In this document: positions 52,484 through 59,912 of the stretch, in pieces
Layout: each line of letters starts with the position of its first letter
Position numbering within the stretch: position 1 is the first letter of the stretch
Source of the DNA: Actinomycetota bacterium
Lineage (GTDB): Bacteria > Actinomycetota > Actinomycetes > S36-B12 > UBA10799
Reading direction: 5' to 3'
Length of the DNA: 64,000 nt
NCBI GenBank assembly: GCA_020637055.1
Contig: JACJWR010000004.1
Coordinates: 1-64,000, forward strand
The notes under the pieces: generated by a model
What the model was told of the DNA's origin: nothing
Database searches by the model: none
What the model saw: the letters and a program-made list of their open reading frames with translations, nothing else
Translations under genes and position numbers: made by a program

Positions 52484-53436
52484 TGCACCGTGATTCGGTC
52501 GCCCCCCCGACGGAGGTGCAGCGCATTGCTGCGCTGTGGGGGGTGGAATTGACCGAGCGCACACACACTCGGTATTCGCAGACGTGGTTCGGGCGCCGGG
52601 GCAGCGAGCACGTGGTCGTCAAAGTCGGCGGAACCGACGCCCGTCGGCGCGAGGCAGCCGCGCTGCGGGCCTATGCCCACGCCCATGACCGTCCCGCCCG
52701 GGACGAACAGTCGTCGGCAGCCGCCCTGAACACCGATCCGCCGATCGCGGCCGGGCTGATTGCCGAAGCTGAAGGTGCCCTGCTGTTGGAACGGATCCTG
52801 CTGGGCGATGATCTGCGGCCACTCGCCGCCAGCGACGATGACGCCGCCACCGCGACCGCGGGCTCCTCGTACGCCCGGATGCACGCGGCCGTCGCCGGCG
52901 TGCCACGACCGGACGACTTGCCGGACCTGCGTCGGGTCGCCGATGCGTTCGACGTCTACGACGCCCGCGACACCACTGCGCCGGGTGGTCGGAATCCGCT
53001 GCCAGCCGATCTGGTCGCCCGGGCGCGTGACATGTTGGACGAACTCAGCATGCCCGCCGATTCGGACATCGTCCTGCACGGCGATGCTCACCACCAGAAC
53101 CTGTTGCGGCAGGGATTCGGCGATCAGCGCGACACCTGGCGGGTGATCGATCCGCATGGCTGGTGGGGCGATCCGACTTTCGACTCGGTGGCCCTGATGC
53201 TGAATCTGCACGGATCGTTGGCGATGAGCCGTCGCGACTCGTCCGACCTGGTGTCGCAGGCGCGGCGCCGCGCGTCGATTCTGGCCGACACCGCCGGCGT
53301 CGATCCGTCCCGGCTGCTGGCGTGGACGTTTGTCGGCGGGATCATCGCCGAGTTGTGGTGCCTTGCCGATCACGGCTTCGTGCAGGGCGGCCCACTGAAA
53401 CTCGCAGCCGCGCTGCACGGCGCCGGGCTTGCGTGA
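52483..53436 (+). CDS. APH(6)/streptomycin-kinase-like phosphotransferase
   Basis: A 317-residue kinase-fold protein. The catalytic loop LHGDAHHQNLLRQ is near residue 206 and the metal motif IDPHGWWGDPTFD near 228, where DPHG replaces the DFG-like triad, as in the APH_6/hygromycin-kinase-like group. The start is ATG 52483 (a TTG at 52477 is also in frame). The substrate could be an aminoglycoside or an internal metabolite; a housekeeping role is as likely as resistance. The start codon lies at the edge of a direct repeat. Confidence 0.85.
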   Translation: MHRDSVAPPTEVQRIAALWGVELTERTHTRYSQTWFGRRGSEHVVVKVGGTDARRREAAALRAYAHAHDRPARDEQSSAAALNTDPPIAAGLIAEAEGALLLERILLGDDLRPLAASDDDAATATAGSSYARMHAAVAGVPRPDDLPDLRRVADAFDVYDARDTTAPGGRNPLPADLVARARDMLDELSMPADSDIVLHGDAHHQNLLRQGFGDQRDTWRVIDPHGWWGDPTFDSVALMLNLHGSLAMSRRDSSDLVSQARRRASILADTAGVDPSRLLAWTFVGGIIAELWCLADHGFVQGGPLKLAAALHGAGLA

Positions 53437-53504
53437 TCGGACCTCGACATGAGGTGGTTGGCCTACTCACACGGCAACGCAGGGGTCCCCGCTGGCAGCT
53501 TTGC

Positions 53505-53516
53505 TACTGGCCAGTA
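53505..53516. promoter_or_regulatory. palindromic operator before the acyl-CoA dehydrogenase
   Basis: TACTGGCCAGTA is a perfect 12-bp palindrome at 53505-53516. TAGGCT (53520-53525) just after it is a -10 candidate, so a bound repressor would block the promoter. The flanks extend the match to CTACTGGCCAGTAAC, which differs by one base from the site at the TetR gene promoter (63377-63391). Confidence 0.55.
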
Positions 53517-53575
53517 ACCTAGGCTCAAGACGTGGCCGCGGGGCTGCGCACAGTGCCGATGAAGGGATGCAGGCG

Positions 53576-54781
53576 ATGGGACGTTTGCTCGAGACCGAGG
53601 GCCTCACCGAGGTGCAGCAGGAGATCCTGTCGGCGGTCCACGAGTTCGTAGAGAACGAGATCATTCCGCAGGCGCAGCACCTCGAGCACAACGACGAGTA
53701 CCCCACCGAGATCGTCGAAGGCATGAAGGAGATGGGAATCTTCGGCCTGATGATCCCCGAGGAGTACGGCGGTCTGGGCGAGTCCCTGCTCACGTACGCG
53801 CTGTGCGTCGAGGAGATCGCCCGCGGCTGGATGAGTGTCTCCGGGATCATCAACACGCACTTCATCGTGGCGTACATGGTGATGCAGCACGGCACCGATG
53901 CGCAGAAGAAGGACTTCCTGCCGCGCATGGCCACCGGCGAACTGCGCGGCTCCTTCTCGATGTCCGAGCCCGGGTGTGGGTCCGACGTCGCGGCCATCCA
54001 GTCCAAGGCTGTGCGCGACGGCGACGAGTACGTGCTCAACGGGCAGAAGATGTGGCTGACCAACGGTGGCAGTTCGACCCTGTGCGCCGTGCTGGTCCGC
54101 ACCGATGCCGAAGCCGATGAGAACGCCAGCGTCTACAAGAAGATGAGCACGTTCCTGATCGAGAAGCCGGCCGGATTCGGCGAGGTGCTGCCCGGGCTGG
54201 TCATCCCCGGCAAGATCGAGAAGATGGGCTACAAGGGCGTCGACACCACCGAACTGGTGATGAGCGACTTCCGGCTTCCGGCTGATGCGCTGCTCGGCGG
54301 CGAGGCCGGCAAGGGCTTCTACCAGATGATGGACGGCGTCGAGGTCGGCCGTGTGAACGTCGCTGCCCGGGCGTGTGGCCTGGCCACCCGTGCCTTCGAG
54401 CTCGGCGTGGACTACTCCCAGCAGCGTGTGACCTTCGGCAAGCCGATCGCCGAGCACCAAGCAGTGGCGTTCCGGCTGGCTGAAATGGCCACCAAGGTGG
54501 AGGCGGCGCACCTGATGATGGTGCGGGCTGCTCGGACGAAGGACTCCGGTGCGCGCAACGACCTCGAGGCGGGGATGGCCAAATATCTGGCCAGCGAGTA
54601 CTGCAAAGAGGTGGTCGAGGACTCCTTCCGCATCCACGGCGGGTACGGGTACTCCAAGGAGTACGAGATCGAGCGGCTGTACCGCGAGGCACCGATGCTG
54701 ATGATCGGTGAGGGCACTGCGGACATCCAGCGGATGATCATCGCCCGTCGGCTGCTGGAGGAGTACAAACTCCGAGGGTAG
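53576..54781 (+). CDS. acyl-CoA dehydrogenase
   Basis: A 401-residue FAD enzyme that oxidises acyl-CoA to enoyl-CoA in beta-oxidation or a related path. MIPEEYGGLGES near residue 60, FSMSEPGCGSDVAAI (substrate/FAD motif) near 132, WLTNGG (FAD) near 165, QRVTFGKPIAEHQAVAFRL near 285 and the C-terminal IHGGYGYSKEYEIERLYREA with GEGTADIQRMII, whose Glu is the likely base. ATG 53576 is preferred because AAGGG sits nine bases upstream; ATG 53567 is too near it. The upstream palindrome matches that of the TetR gene, suggesting shared control. Chain-length preference is unknown. Confidence 0.93.
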   Translation: MGRLLETEGLTEVQQEILSAVHEFVENEIIPQAQHLEHNDEYPTEIVEGMKEMGIFGLMIPEEYGGLGESLLTYALCVEEIARGWMSVSGIINTHFIVAYMVMQHGTDAQKKDFLPRMATGELRGSFSMSEPGCGSDVAAIQSKAVRDGDEYVLNGQKMWLTNGGSSTLCAVLVRTDAEADENASVYKKMSTFLIEKPAGFGEVLPGLVIPGKIEKMGYKGVDTTELVMSDFRLPADALLGGEAGKGFYQMMDGVEVGRVNVAARACGLATRAFELGVDYSQQRVTFGKPIAEHQAVAFRLAEMATKVEAAHLMMVRAARTKDSGARNDLEAGMAKYLASEYCKEVVEDSFRIHGGYGYSKEYEIERLYREAPMLMIGEGTADIQRMIIARRLLEEYKLRG

Positions 54782-54824
54782 GGTTGGAGTCATAGGCGTC
54801 CTCGTCGGCGCGTCGTCAGACCGA

Positions 54825-54838
54825 AGGAGCATCCTCCT
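54825..54838 (+). promoter_or_regulatory. hairpin sequestering the ribosome site of the stress protein gene
   Basis: AGGAG (54825-54829) is the Shine-Dalgarno region and pairs perfectly with CTCCT (54834-54838), directly before GTG 54839, with a CATC loop. When folded it would hide the ribosome site, so melting by heat or another signal could turn on translation. The pairing is seen directly; regulation is inferred and the stem is short. Confidence 0.4.
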
Positions 54839-55366
54839 GTGGCCGCACCCACACCGACCCCCGACCAGATCAACTCGCGGGTGGTGCTAGTCGAGTTCCC
54901 CACCTACCTCGAGGCCCAGGCCGCCGTCGACAAACTCAGCGACGAGCGGTTCCCGGTCCAGCATGTGTCGATCATCGGTGTCGACCTCCGCAGCGTGGAG
55001 TCGGTGCTCGGCCGCATGTCCTGGGGTAGGGCCGCGTTGGGCGGACTGGCCATGGGCGCCTGGTTCGGGTTGTTGATCGGATTGTTCGTGTCGCTGTTCG
55101 CCAACTCCGAGGGCAGGGTCTGGACCCTGCTAGTACTCGGTCTGCTCTACGGCGCGGCGTTCGGAATCATCTTCGGCCTGGTGTCATACGCATTCACAGG
55201 GGGGAAGCGGGATTTCGTCTCGCGCAGCCAACTTGTGGCCGCGAGGTATCAGGTCACCGTCGATCCGGAGGTGCTGGGCCAGGCTCGTTCGACGCTCGGT
55301 CTCCCGCCAGCGGGGGCCGAGGCTGCCGCCCAGCCAAGCCACTCACCGCCGGATTCGGCCGAGTAG
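54839..55366 (+). CDS. general stress protein 17M-like membrane protein
   Basis: A 175-residue protein. Residues 13-60 match the N-terminal domain of general stress protein 17M/YflT-type proteins (VLVEFPTYLEAQAAVDKLSDERFPVQHVSIIGVDLRS has this alpha/beta pattern), followed by two membrane helices (65-85, 92-115; LGGLAMGAWFGLLIGLFVSL and LLVLGLLYGAAFGIIFGLVSY) and a disordered Pro/Ala tail. GTG 54839. It follows the acyl-CoA dehydrogenase by 57 bp and is convergent with the RsbW-like gene, with a 1-bp gap. Its ribosome site lies in a small hairpin. Confidence 0.85.
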   Translation: MAAPTPTPDQINSRVVLVEFPTYLEAQAAVDKLSDERFPVQHVSIIGVDLRSVESVLGRMSWGRAALGGLAMGAWFGLLIGLFVSLFANSEGRVWTLLVLGLLYGAAFGIIFGLVSYAFTGGKRDFVSRSQLVAARYQVTVDPEVLGQARSTLGLPPAGAEAAAQPSHSPPDSAE

Positions 55367-55367
55367 T

Positions 55368-55748
55368 TCAGCCGGTGACCGACGTCGGGATGTCGGCCCA
55401 CACCGTCTTGCCGCTGCGATGCAATTCCACGCCCCACTGAGACGCCAGTTGCGCGACGATCGCGATACCCCTGCCGCTGGTATCGGCGGGTAGGGCCTGC
55501 TTCGCGGCGGGCAGCGTTGGGCTGAAGTCGGTGACGGCAATTCGCAGGTAGCCCTCGTGCAGACGCATCGAGATCTCCTGCACGCCGCCACCGTGCCGGA
55601 CGGCGTTGGTGACCAGTTCAGCGGCGATGAGTTCGACATCGTCGGTGAGGTGTTCGAGGTTCCACTTCGCCAACTGCCGGGCGCACGCCCGCCGGGCGCT
55701 GCGCGGCGTCGTCGCAGCCGTCGGATCGGTGACGAGGGCGAAACTCAT
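55368..55748 (-). CDS. RsbW-like ATP-binding protein (HATPase_c, anti-sigma-factor type)
   Basis: A 126-residue GHKL ATPase domain. ELVTNAVRHGGG is the N box, VTDFSPTLP stands at the G1 place, and SGRGIAIVAQLASQWG is the G2 lid, the layout of RsbW/SpoIIAB-type kinases and their actinobacterial relatives. No transmembrane part. Such proteins bind or phosphorylate anti-anti-sigma partners in stress control, but no partner lies nearby. ATG 55748. It is convergent with the general stress protein gene (1-bp gap). Confidence 0.85.
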   Translation of the reverse strand: MSFALVTDPTAATTPRSARRACARQLAKWNLEHLTDDVELIAAELVTNAVRHGGGVQEISMRLHEGYLRIAVTDFSPTLPAAKQALPADTSGRGIAIVAQLASQWGVELHRSGKTVWADIPTSVTG

Positions 55749-55819
55749 GGCCTATCTGTACCCGGGTGGTCCAGGTGGCATACCCCGGCGGCGCCTTTTG
55801 TCGGCCGTGCGTGGTGCAG

Positions 55820-56677
55820 TTATCCCTCGACCTGCCAGAACTCGAGCAGTGCTGCCGCGGTTTCTTCGGCCGCCTCGGCTGCAGGCGAATGGCCCACCGC
55901 CTCGATCGCGTGGTGGGAAGCGTTCAGCCGCTCCGCCATCTGAAACTGCAGGTCGGGCGACCAGACGTCGTCGTCGCTGCCGTGCACGACCATCGAACGT
56001 GTGCCGAGGGCCGCCAGTTCATCCGTGCGATCGGGGGCGCGGAGCAAGATGCCCGCCTTCGCCCGCAACCCCACCGGGTTGTTGCACAACCAGCGCTCAC
56101 GTAGGAAGGCCTGGATCTCCGGCGGCGGCAACGGCAGGTCTTTGGCGGCGTCCAAGGACTGCTTGGCCTCCCACAGCACCTCCAGATCGGTCTGGGGTAG
56201 CAGTGCCTCCAGCGCCTCGAGAGCGGGACGCTGATGGGCTGGGACGGCCCCCGGGCCGGAAGACATCAACACCAGCGATGCGAAGGCGCCCGGCGCCGTC
56301 AGCACCGCCTCCCGCGCGATGAGTCCTCCCAACGAGTGTCCGACCAGGTGTGGACGTCTCCCGACTGGCCACCGGGCACCGCTGGTGGCGACCAGATCGG
56401 CAGCCAGCGCCGCGAGGGTGAAACGCTCCTCCGCTGCGTTCGCACGGCTCTCGTATTGGCCGACCAGATCCACCGAGACCGCGTGCACTCCCGCGTCGCC
56501 GAGCAGGGGCAACAGGGCGATGAAGTCCTCCTTGCTGCCGGTGAAGCCGGGAACCAGCAGAGCCCGTTGGTCGGACTCGGGCGAGCCGGTTTCCAGCGCC
56601 GCCATCGCGACGCCGTTCACAGACAGTCGCGCCGGCTGAACACCACGCGGCAGGGCGAGGAAAGGAGGCACGCTCAC
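55820..56677 (-). CDS. alpha/beta hydrolase
   Basis: A 285-residue alpha/beta-hydrolase of the lipase/esterase type. The nucleophile elbow is VGHSLGGLIAREAV near residue 107, the Asp in VVHGSDDDVWSPDLQF near 232 and the final His in AVGHSPAAEAAEE near 262. VPGFTGSKEDF is the oxyanion segment. GTG 56677 follows TATTGT by 7 nt, a leaderless start, and is preferred to the ATG at 56764 inside the divergent parA gene. It is divergent from parA across 19 bp, with overlapping -10 boxes. Substrate unknown. Confidence 0.88.
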   Translation of the reverse strand: MSVPPFLALPRGVQPARLSVNGVAMAALETGSPESDQRALLVPGFTGSKEDFIALLPLLGDAGVHAVSVDLVGQYESRANAAEERFTLAALAADLVATSGARWPVGRRPHLVGHSLGGLIAREAVLTAPGAFASLVLMSSGPGAVPAHQRPALEALEALLPQTDLEVLWEAKQSLDAAKDLPLPPPEIQAFLRERWLCNNPVGLRAKAGILLRAPDRTDELAALGTRSMVVHGSDDDVWSPDLQFQMAERLNASHHAIEAVGHSPAAEAAEETAAALLEFWQVEG

Positions 56678-56683
56678 GACAGG

Positions 56684-56690
56684 CACAATA
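56684..56690. promoter_or_regulatory. overlapping -10 boxes of the hydrolase and parA genes
   Basis: Plus strand CACAAT (56684-56689) lies 7 nt before parA GTG 56697. Minus strand TATTGT (56685-56690) lies 7 nt before hydrolase GTG 56677. The boxes overlap by five base pairs in a 19-bp gap, the same design as dapD/dapE, so the two start sites should exclude each other. Confidence 0.5.
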
Positions 56691-56696
56691 GTCCGC

Positions 56697-57455
56697 GTGA
56701 CACGCACTATTGCCGTCGCCAACCAGAAGGGTGGCGTGGCCAAGACCACCACCGTGGCGTCCATCGGCGGAGCCCTGTCCGAACTCGGGCAGCGCGTTCT
56801 GGTGGTCGACCTCGATCCGCAGGCCTGCCTGACCTACTCGCTCGGACTCGACTCCGAGGATCTTGAATTCTCCATGCACGACGTGCTGCTCGGCCGTGTC
56901 GATGCCCGCCTGGTGGTCACCGACACCGAAGAGGGTCCGGATCTGCTGCCGGCCACCATCGACCTGGCCGGCACCGAGGCGCATCTGCTGACCCGCACCG
57001 GTCGGGAGTATGTGTTGCGCTCGGTACTGGAAGACCTGGCCGGGGACTACGACTTCATCCTGCTCGACTGTTCGCCGTCGCTCGGCGTGCTCACCGTCAA
57101 CGCCCTCACCGCTGCCGACGAGGTGCTCATTCCGATGCAGTGCGAGACGCTCTCCCACCGTGGGGTGCGACAGTTGCTCGACACGGTCGAGGACGTCCGT
57201 CGGCTGTGCAACCGCGACCTCAAGGTGCTCGGTGTGCTGCCCACCATGTACGACTCGCGTACGAACCTGGCGCGTCGAACGCTCGCGGATGTCGAGGAGC
57301 GCTACGGTCTGGCGGTGATGAGACCACCGATTGCGAAATCCGTGCGCCCAGCCGAGGCCCCCTCGGCTGGGCGAAGCGTGCTCGCGACGGCCTCCGGTTC
57401 CCGAGGCGCCGAGGCCTACCGGAAGGTTGCCACGCGCATCCTGGAGCACGCATGA
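56697..57455 (+). CDS. ParA family ATPase
   Basis: A 252-residue deviant-Walker ATPase. The P loop is VANQKGGVAKTTTVASI (Ala in place of the Gly in GGVGKT), with DLDPQACLTYSLG near residue 40, DFILLDCSPSLGVL near 120 and the switch II-like MQCETLSHRGV. It is a ParA/Soj-type protein that moves cargo on the nucleoid or membrane, rather than the chromosomal parA, since no parB or parS follows. GTG 56697 is leaderless with CACAAT 7 nt before. The stop overlaps the next small gene. Recalled as Rv3213c-like by position near the RhlE and DUF3107 genes. Confidence 0.88.
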   Translation: MTRTIAVANQKGGVAKTTTVASIGGALSELGQRVLVVDLDPQACLTYSLGLDSEDLEFSMHDVLLGRVDARLVVTDTEEGPDLLPATIDLAGTEAHLLTRTGREYVLRSVLEDLAGDYDFILLDCSPSLGVLTVNALTAADEVLIPMQCETLSHRGVRQLLDTVEDVRRLCNRDLKVLGVLPTMYDSRTNLARRTLADVEERYGLAVMRPPIAKSVRPAEAPSAGRSVLATASGSRGAEAYRKVATRILEHA

Positions 57456-57775
57456 GTCCGGTGGCTCCGCGCCCGCAGCGGCCGAAGCCCGGGACCTTCG
57501 ATCGGATTCCGCCCGCCGATGCCGAGCGCAAGGCCAAGGCCGACCCCCAGGGCAAACAGGCACTGTTCTCGGCAGCCGAACAGCCACCTTCGCTGGGCAG
57601 TGCCTCGGTCGACTGCACGCATTGCCACCGTCGAACCGTGGTGTCACTCCCGCAATTGCTCAAACTCTCGGCCACCGGAGTGCACGCGCCACTGCCGAAG
57701 AAGGGCTACAAGGCGTGGCTCAAGTGCCCGGCTTGTGGCGAGCGCAGCTGGATGAAGGTCAAACTCGGGCGCTGA
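57452..57775 (+). CDS. zinc-ribbon small protein
   Basis: A 107-residue protein. The C-terminal half has DCTHCHRRTV and LKCPACGERSWMKVKLGR, two CxxC pairs 44 residues apart that form a zinc ribbon. The N-terminal half (MSPVAPRPQRPKPGTFDRI) is Pro/Ala-rich and likely disordered. ATG 57452 overlaps the parA stop (ATGA), so the two are coupled. It could bind nucleic acid or protein, with parA as partner; no family is recognised. Confidence 0.8.
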   Translation: MSPVAPRPQRPKPGTFDRIPPADAERKAKADPQGKQALFSAAEQPPSLGSASVDCTHCHRRTVVSLPQLLKLSATGVHAPLPKKGYKAWLKCPACGERSWMKVKLGR

Positions 57776-58218
57776 GCCGATACCCGCTCGCATGGGTGGG
57801 AGGGAACGTGCGTTCAACGCTGTCCGTCGTGTTGCCCGCCAACCGACAATTCGCAAAGTCGCAGCACCAATCGCAGCCTGGTATTTCGATCGCTCTACCC
57901 GAGGTCTGGATGGCGCTACCCGAGGTCTGGATCGCGTCGCGATTTGGCGGGCTGGCACCAAGTTCGAGGTTGCGCACTGGGCGAGCACCAGCGCTACTTG
58001 GGGATGCACCGCTGGAACCTCGTGGAGCGAGGGGGAAATCTGGTCATGTGGAATCCCGAAACGACCATCAATGTGAACGAACGGCTTCGCGGAGTTGCTG
58101 AGGTGACAGCGTGGACCGAGCACGATCGAGGGAGCGATCGCGCCAGGGCAATTGCCGTGATTCGCCCCGGGACCATAGTCCCTGGTGGCTGAGCCCTACT
58201 CGGTGCTACTGCTGAGGA
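57776..58218. other. 443-bp gap with no recognised gene
   Basis: Between the zinc-ribbon gene and the lipoprotein gene I find no convincing gene. An open frame runs 57792-58076 on the plus strand (starts MGGRERAFNAVRRVARQP) and continues in another frame to 58192, which could be an eroded gene with a frameshift. It carries an in-frame 21-bp tandem repeat. A small hairpin (GGGAC-cata-GTCCC) lies just before the lipoprotein start, near 58169-58183. No tRNA or regulatory RNA of a known class was seen. Confidence 0.4.
57895..57932 (+). repeat. 21-bp tandem duplication, in frame
   Basis: CTACCCGAGGTCTGGAT occurs at 57895-57911 and 57916-57932, a 21-bp period (seven codons) with 17 identical bases. 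It looks like a recent in-frame duplication or slippage within the unassigned region. Confidence 0.6.
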
Positions 58219-58905
58219 GTGAGTACCTTTCGTTGGTCCGCAGCAGTTGCTGCGAGTGCATTGTTCGCGCTGGCCGGTTGTTCGTCGCAAGAAGCTGTCG
58301 ACCCGCCCCCCAGCAGTACCCCCGCGTCGGCCTCGGCTTCAGCAAGCGACGAGCCTTCCGCGTCGGCGTCCGATCTGTCCGCGACCACCCGCACGAACAA
58401 CTTCGATATCTATCCCGGCACGGGGGTGGAGTCGGTGTCGTTCGAATGGGATCAGCAATACGCCATCACCGAGAGCCAGGCCAAGACCTGGAAGGGGGTG
58501 ACGTCGGGTTGGAGCACCTCGAACCCTGGCGTCTACGTGATCACTGCCGAGGCGGGCCGTTCAGGTGACCCGACCGGTGACACCTACTCCTGGTTCCAGC
58601 AGCGTGCGCCGATTGCCTCTACCACCAACGCCCCTGAATGGTGCGGAAATCCTGGATCGCAGGGTGATCTGGGGACGATGAACTTCGCTTTCACCGGCAC
58701 CTTGACCATCAACGGGAACGCGTATCCGGTAGCCATCGGGCAGTTCAACATAGACAACGAGGACAACGTGTGGGCCTACGGCGGAAGCGGATGGCAAGGG
58801 CCCATGTGCGGCACCTCGTTCGTCACCCCCGACGGCGCCTTTGCCCTGGTCAACAGGACCACCGGAGGTGGCACCAACTACTCGATCACAATCAATGCTC
58901 AGTGA
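58219..58905 (+). CDS. secreted lipoprotein of unknown function
   Basis: A 228-residue exported lipoprotein. The signal peptide MSTFRWSAAVAASALFALAGC ends with the lipobox LAGC (Cys21), followed by a Ser/Ala-rich linker to about 55 and a beta-rich globular part. Trp/Gly/Thr-rich strands (YPGTGVESVSFEWDQQ, FAFTGTLTINGNAYPVAIGQF, WAYGGSGWQGPMCG) with one Cys pair (EWCGN and MCGTS) suggest a disulfide-held beta-sandwich. I do not recognise a family. GTG 58219 follows CTGAGGA, close but usable. The unassigned gap lies before it. Confidence 0.75.
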   Translation: MSTFRWSAAVAASALFALAGCSSQEAVDPPPSSTPASASASASDEPSASASDLSATTRTNNFDIYPGTGVESVSFEWDQQYAITESQAKTWKGVTSGWSTSNPGVYVITAEAGRSGDPTGDTYSWFQQRAPIASTTNAPEWCGNPGSQGDLGTMNFAFTGTLTINGNAYPVAIGQFNIDNEDNVWAYGGSGWQGPMCGTSFVTPDGAFALVNRTTGGGTNYSITINAQ

Positions 58906-58928
58906 TGGAGGTTCACGCCCCCTGTGTC

Positions 58929-58942
58929 GGCCGCAACCGGCC
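58929..58942. terminator. weak hairpin between convergent genes
   Basis: GGCCG-caac-CGGCC gives a 5-bp stem in the 68-bp gap between the lipoprotein and the convergent PrsW gene. No T-tract; it could end transcripts from either side, but the stem is short. Confidence 0.25.
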
Positions 58943-58973
58943 TGTTCTCGGCCGGGAGTGGCACGGTCTGCGC

Positions 58974-59888
58974 TCAGCCCGCGGTATCCCCGGGGCGCTG
59001 CCACTGCCAGCGCACCAGCACTAGACCCAGGGCGGCATTGATCGCCAGCAGGAACGTGCGGACCGTGCCCAGCAGCGCGGACTCGGTGGCCGTGGGTGCG
59101 GGCACCACCCCGCGCCGGAACTCGGCCAGCGTCAGCGACTCCCGGTAGCCGGTCGCCACCAACGCCGCAGCCAGTCCGGCTGACACGTCCCAACCCGCGT
59201 GCAGCAGAACCGCCACCCCAAGCCACCCACACACGCTCCAGGTCGGCCGCAACCGACCGGTGGACGATGCCGCCGCGAAGAGCGCTCCGGCGACCAATGC
59301 CGTCCACAGCGCGTGCCCGACAGGTGACAGCAGGCCGCGGGAGAGTTGAACCTCGACGATCGCCGGGATGTCTATGGCGCTTTGCGAGCGCACCGCCTCG
59401 TATGCGTAGCCCGCGGACTCGAACGCGGAGAAGCCCAACCCGACGGCCGCCCCGAGCAACAGTCCGTCGCGACGCCGGTAACTCGTCAGCCCGACGGCCA
59501 GCAGGATCACGATGGCGAGTTTCACGGTTTCCTCAGCCAAGGCCACCGACAGGAAGTAGCCGTCGGGGATCAGCCGAGTGAGGAAGTGCTCCACCAGGGC
59601 GGCAGGCCATAGCCCCAAGGCTCCGCCCGCTGCAAATGCCAGGAGCAACTGGAACGGCACCAGGGCCGTGGCGTCGTCGTCAGCCAGCCACAGCCGCGTC
59701 ACATATTCGATCAGGCCGACCAGCAGGGCGAAGGGCACCAGAAAACTGCCGAGGAGAAAGACCCCGGGGAGCAAGATTCCATCTCGGGTGTAGGCGGTTG
59801 CCGCGATGCCGCCCGCCCACGCCAGTCCACCCGTCAACAGCACTTTCCACCACGTGTCGCGGCTCAATCCCGTCAGAAACCGGCGCAT
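58974..59888 (-). CDS. PrsW family intramembrane metalloprotease
   Basis: A 304-residue membrane protein with about eight helices. The glutamate-zincin-type set of PrsW is present: ALAEETVKLAI (EExxK), GLGFSAFESAGYAYE (FxxxE) and SPVGHALWTA (His), with a further His in LLHAGWD. In Bacillus PrsW cleaves the anti-sigma factor RsiW at the membrane; by analogy it may act on an anti-sigma factor such as the RskA-like protein about 38 kb away, but that is speculation. ATG 59888. Its C-terminus faces the lipoprotein gene. Confidence 0.88.
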   Translation of the reverse strand: MRRFLTGLSRDTWWKVLLTGGLAWAGGIAATAYTRDGILLPGVFLLGSFLVPFALLVGLIEYVTRLWLADDDATALVPFQLLLAFAAGGALGLWPAALVEHFLTRLIPDGYFLSVALAEETVKLAIVILLAVGLTSYRRRDGLLLGAAVGLGFSAFESAGYAYEAVRSQSAIDIPAIVEVQLSRGLLSPVGHALWTALVAGALFAAASSTGRLRPTWSVCGWLGVAVLLHAGWDVSAGLAAALVATGYRESLTLAEFRRGVVPAPTATESALLGTVRTFLLAINAALGLVLVRWQWQRPGDTAG

Positions 59889-59912
59889 GGTTCACGTTGT
59901 CGCGTGGAGAGG

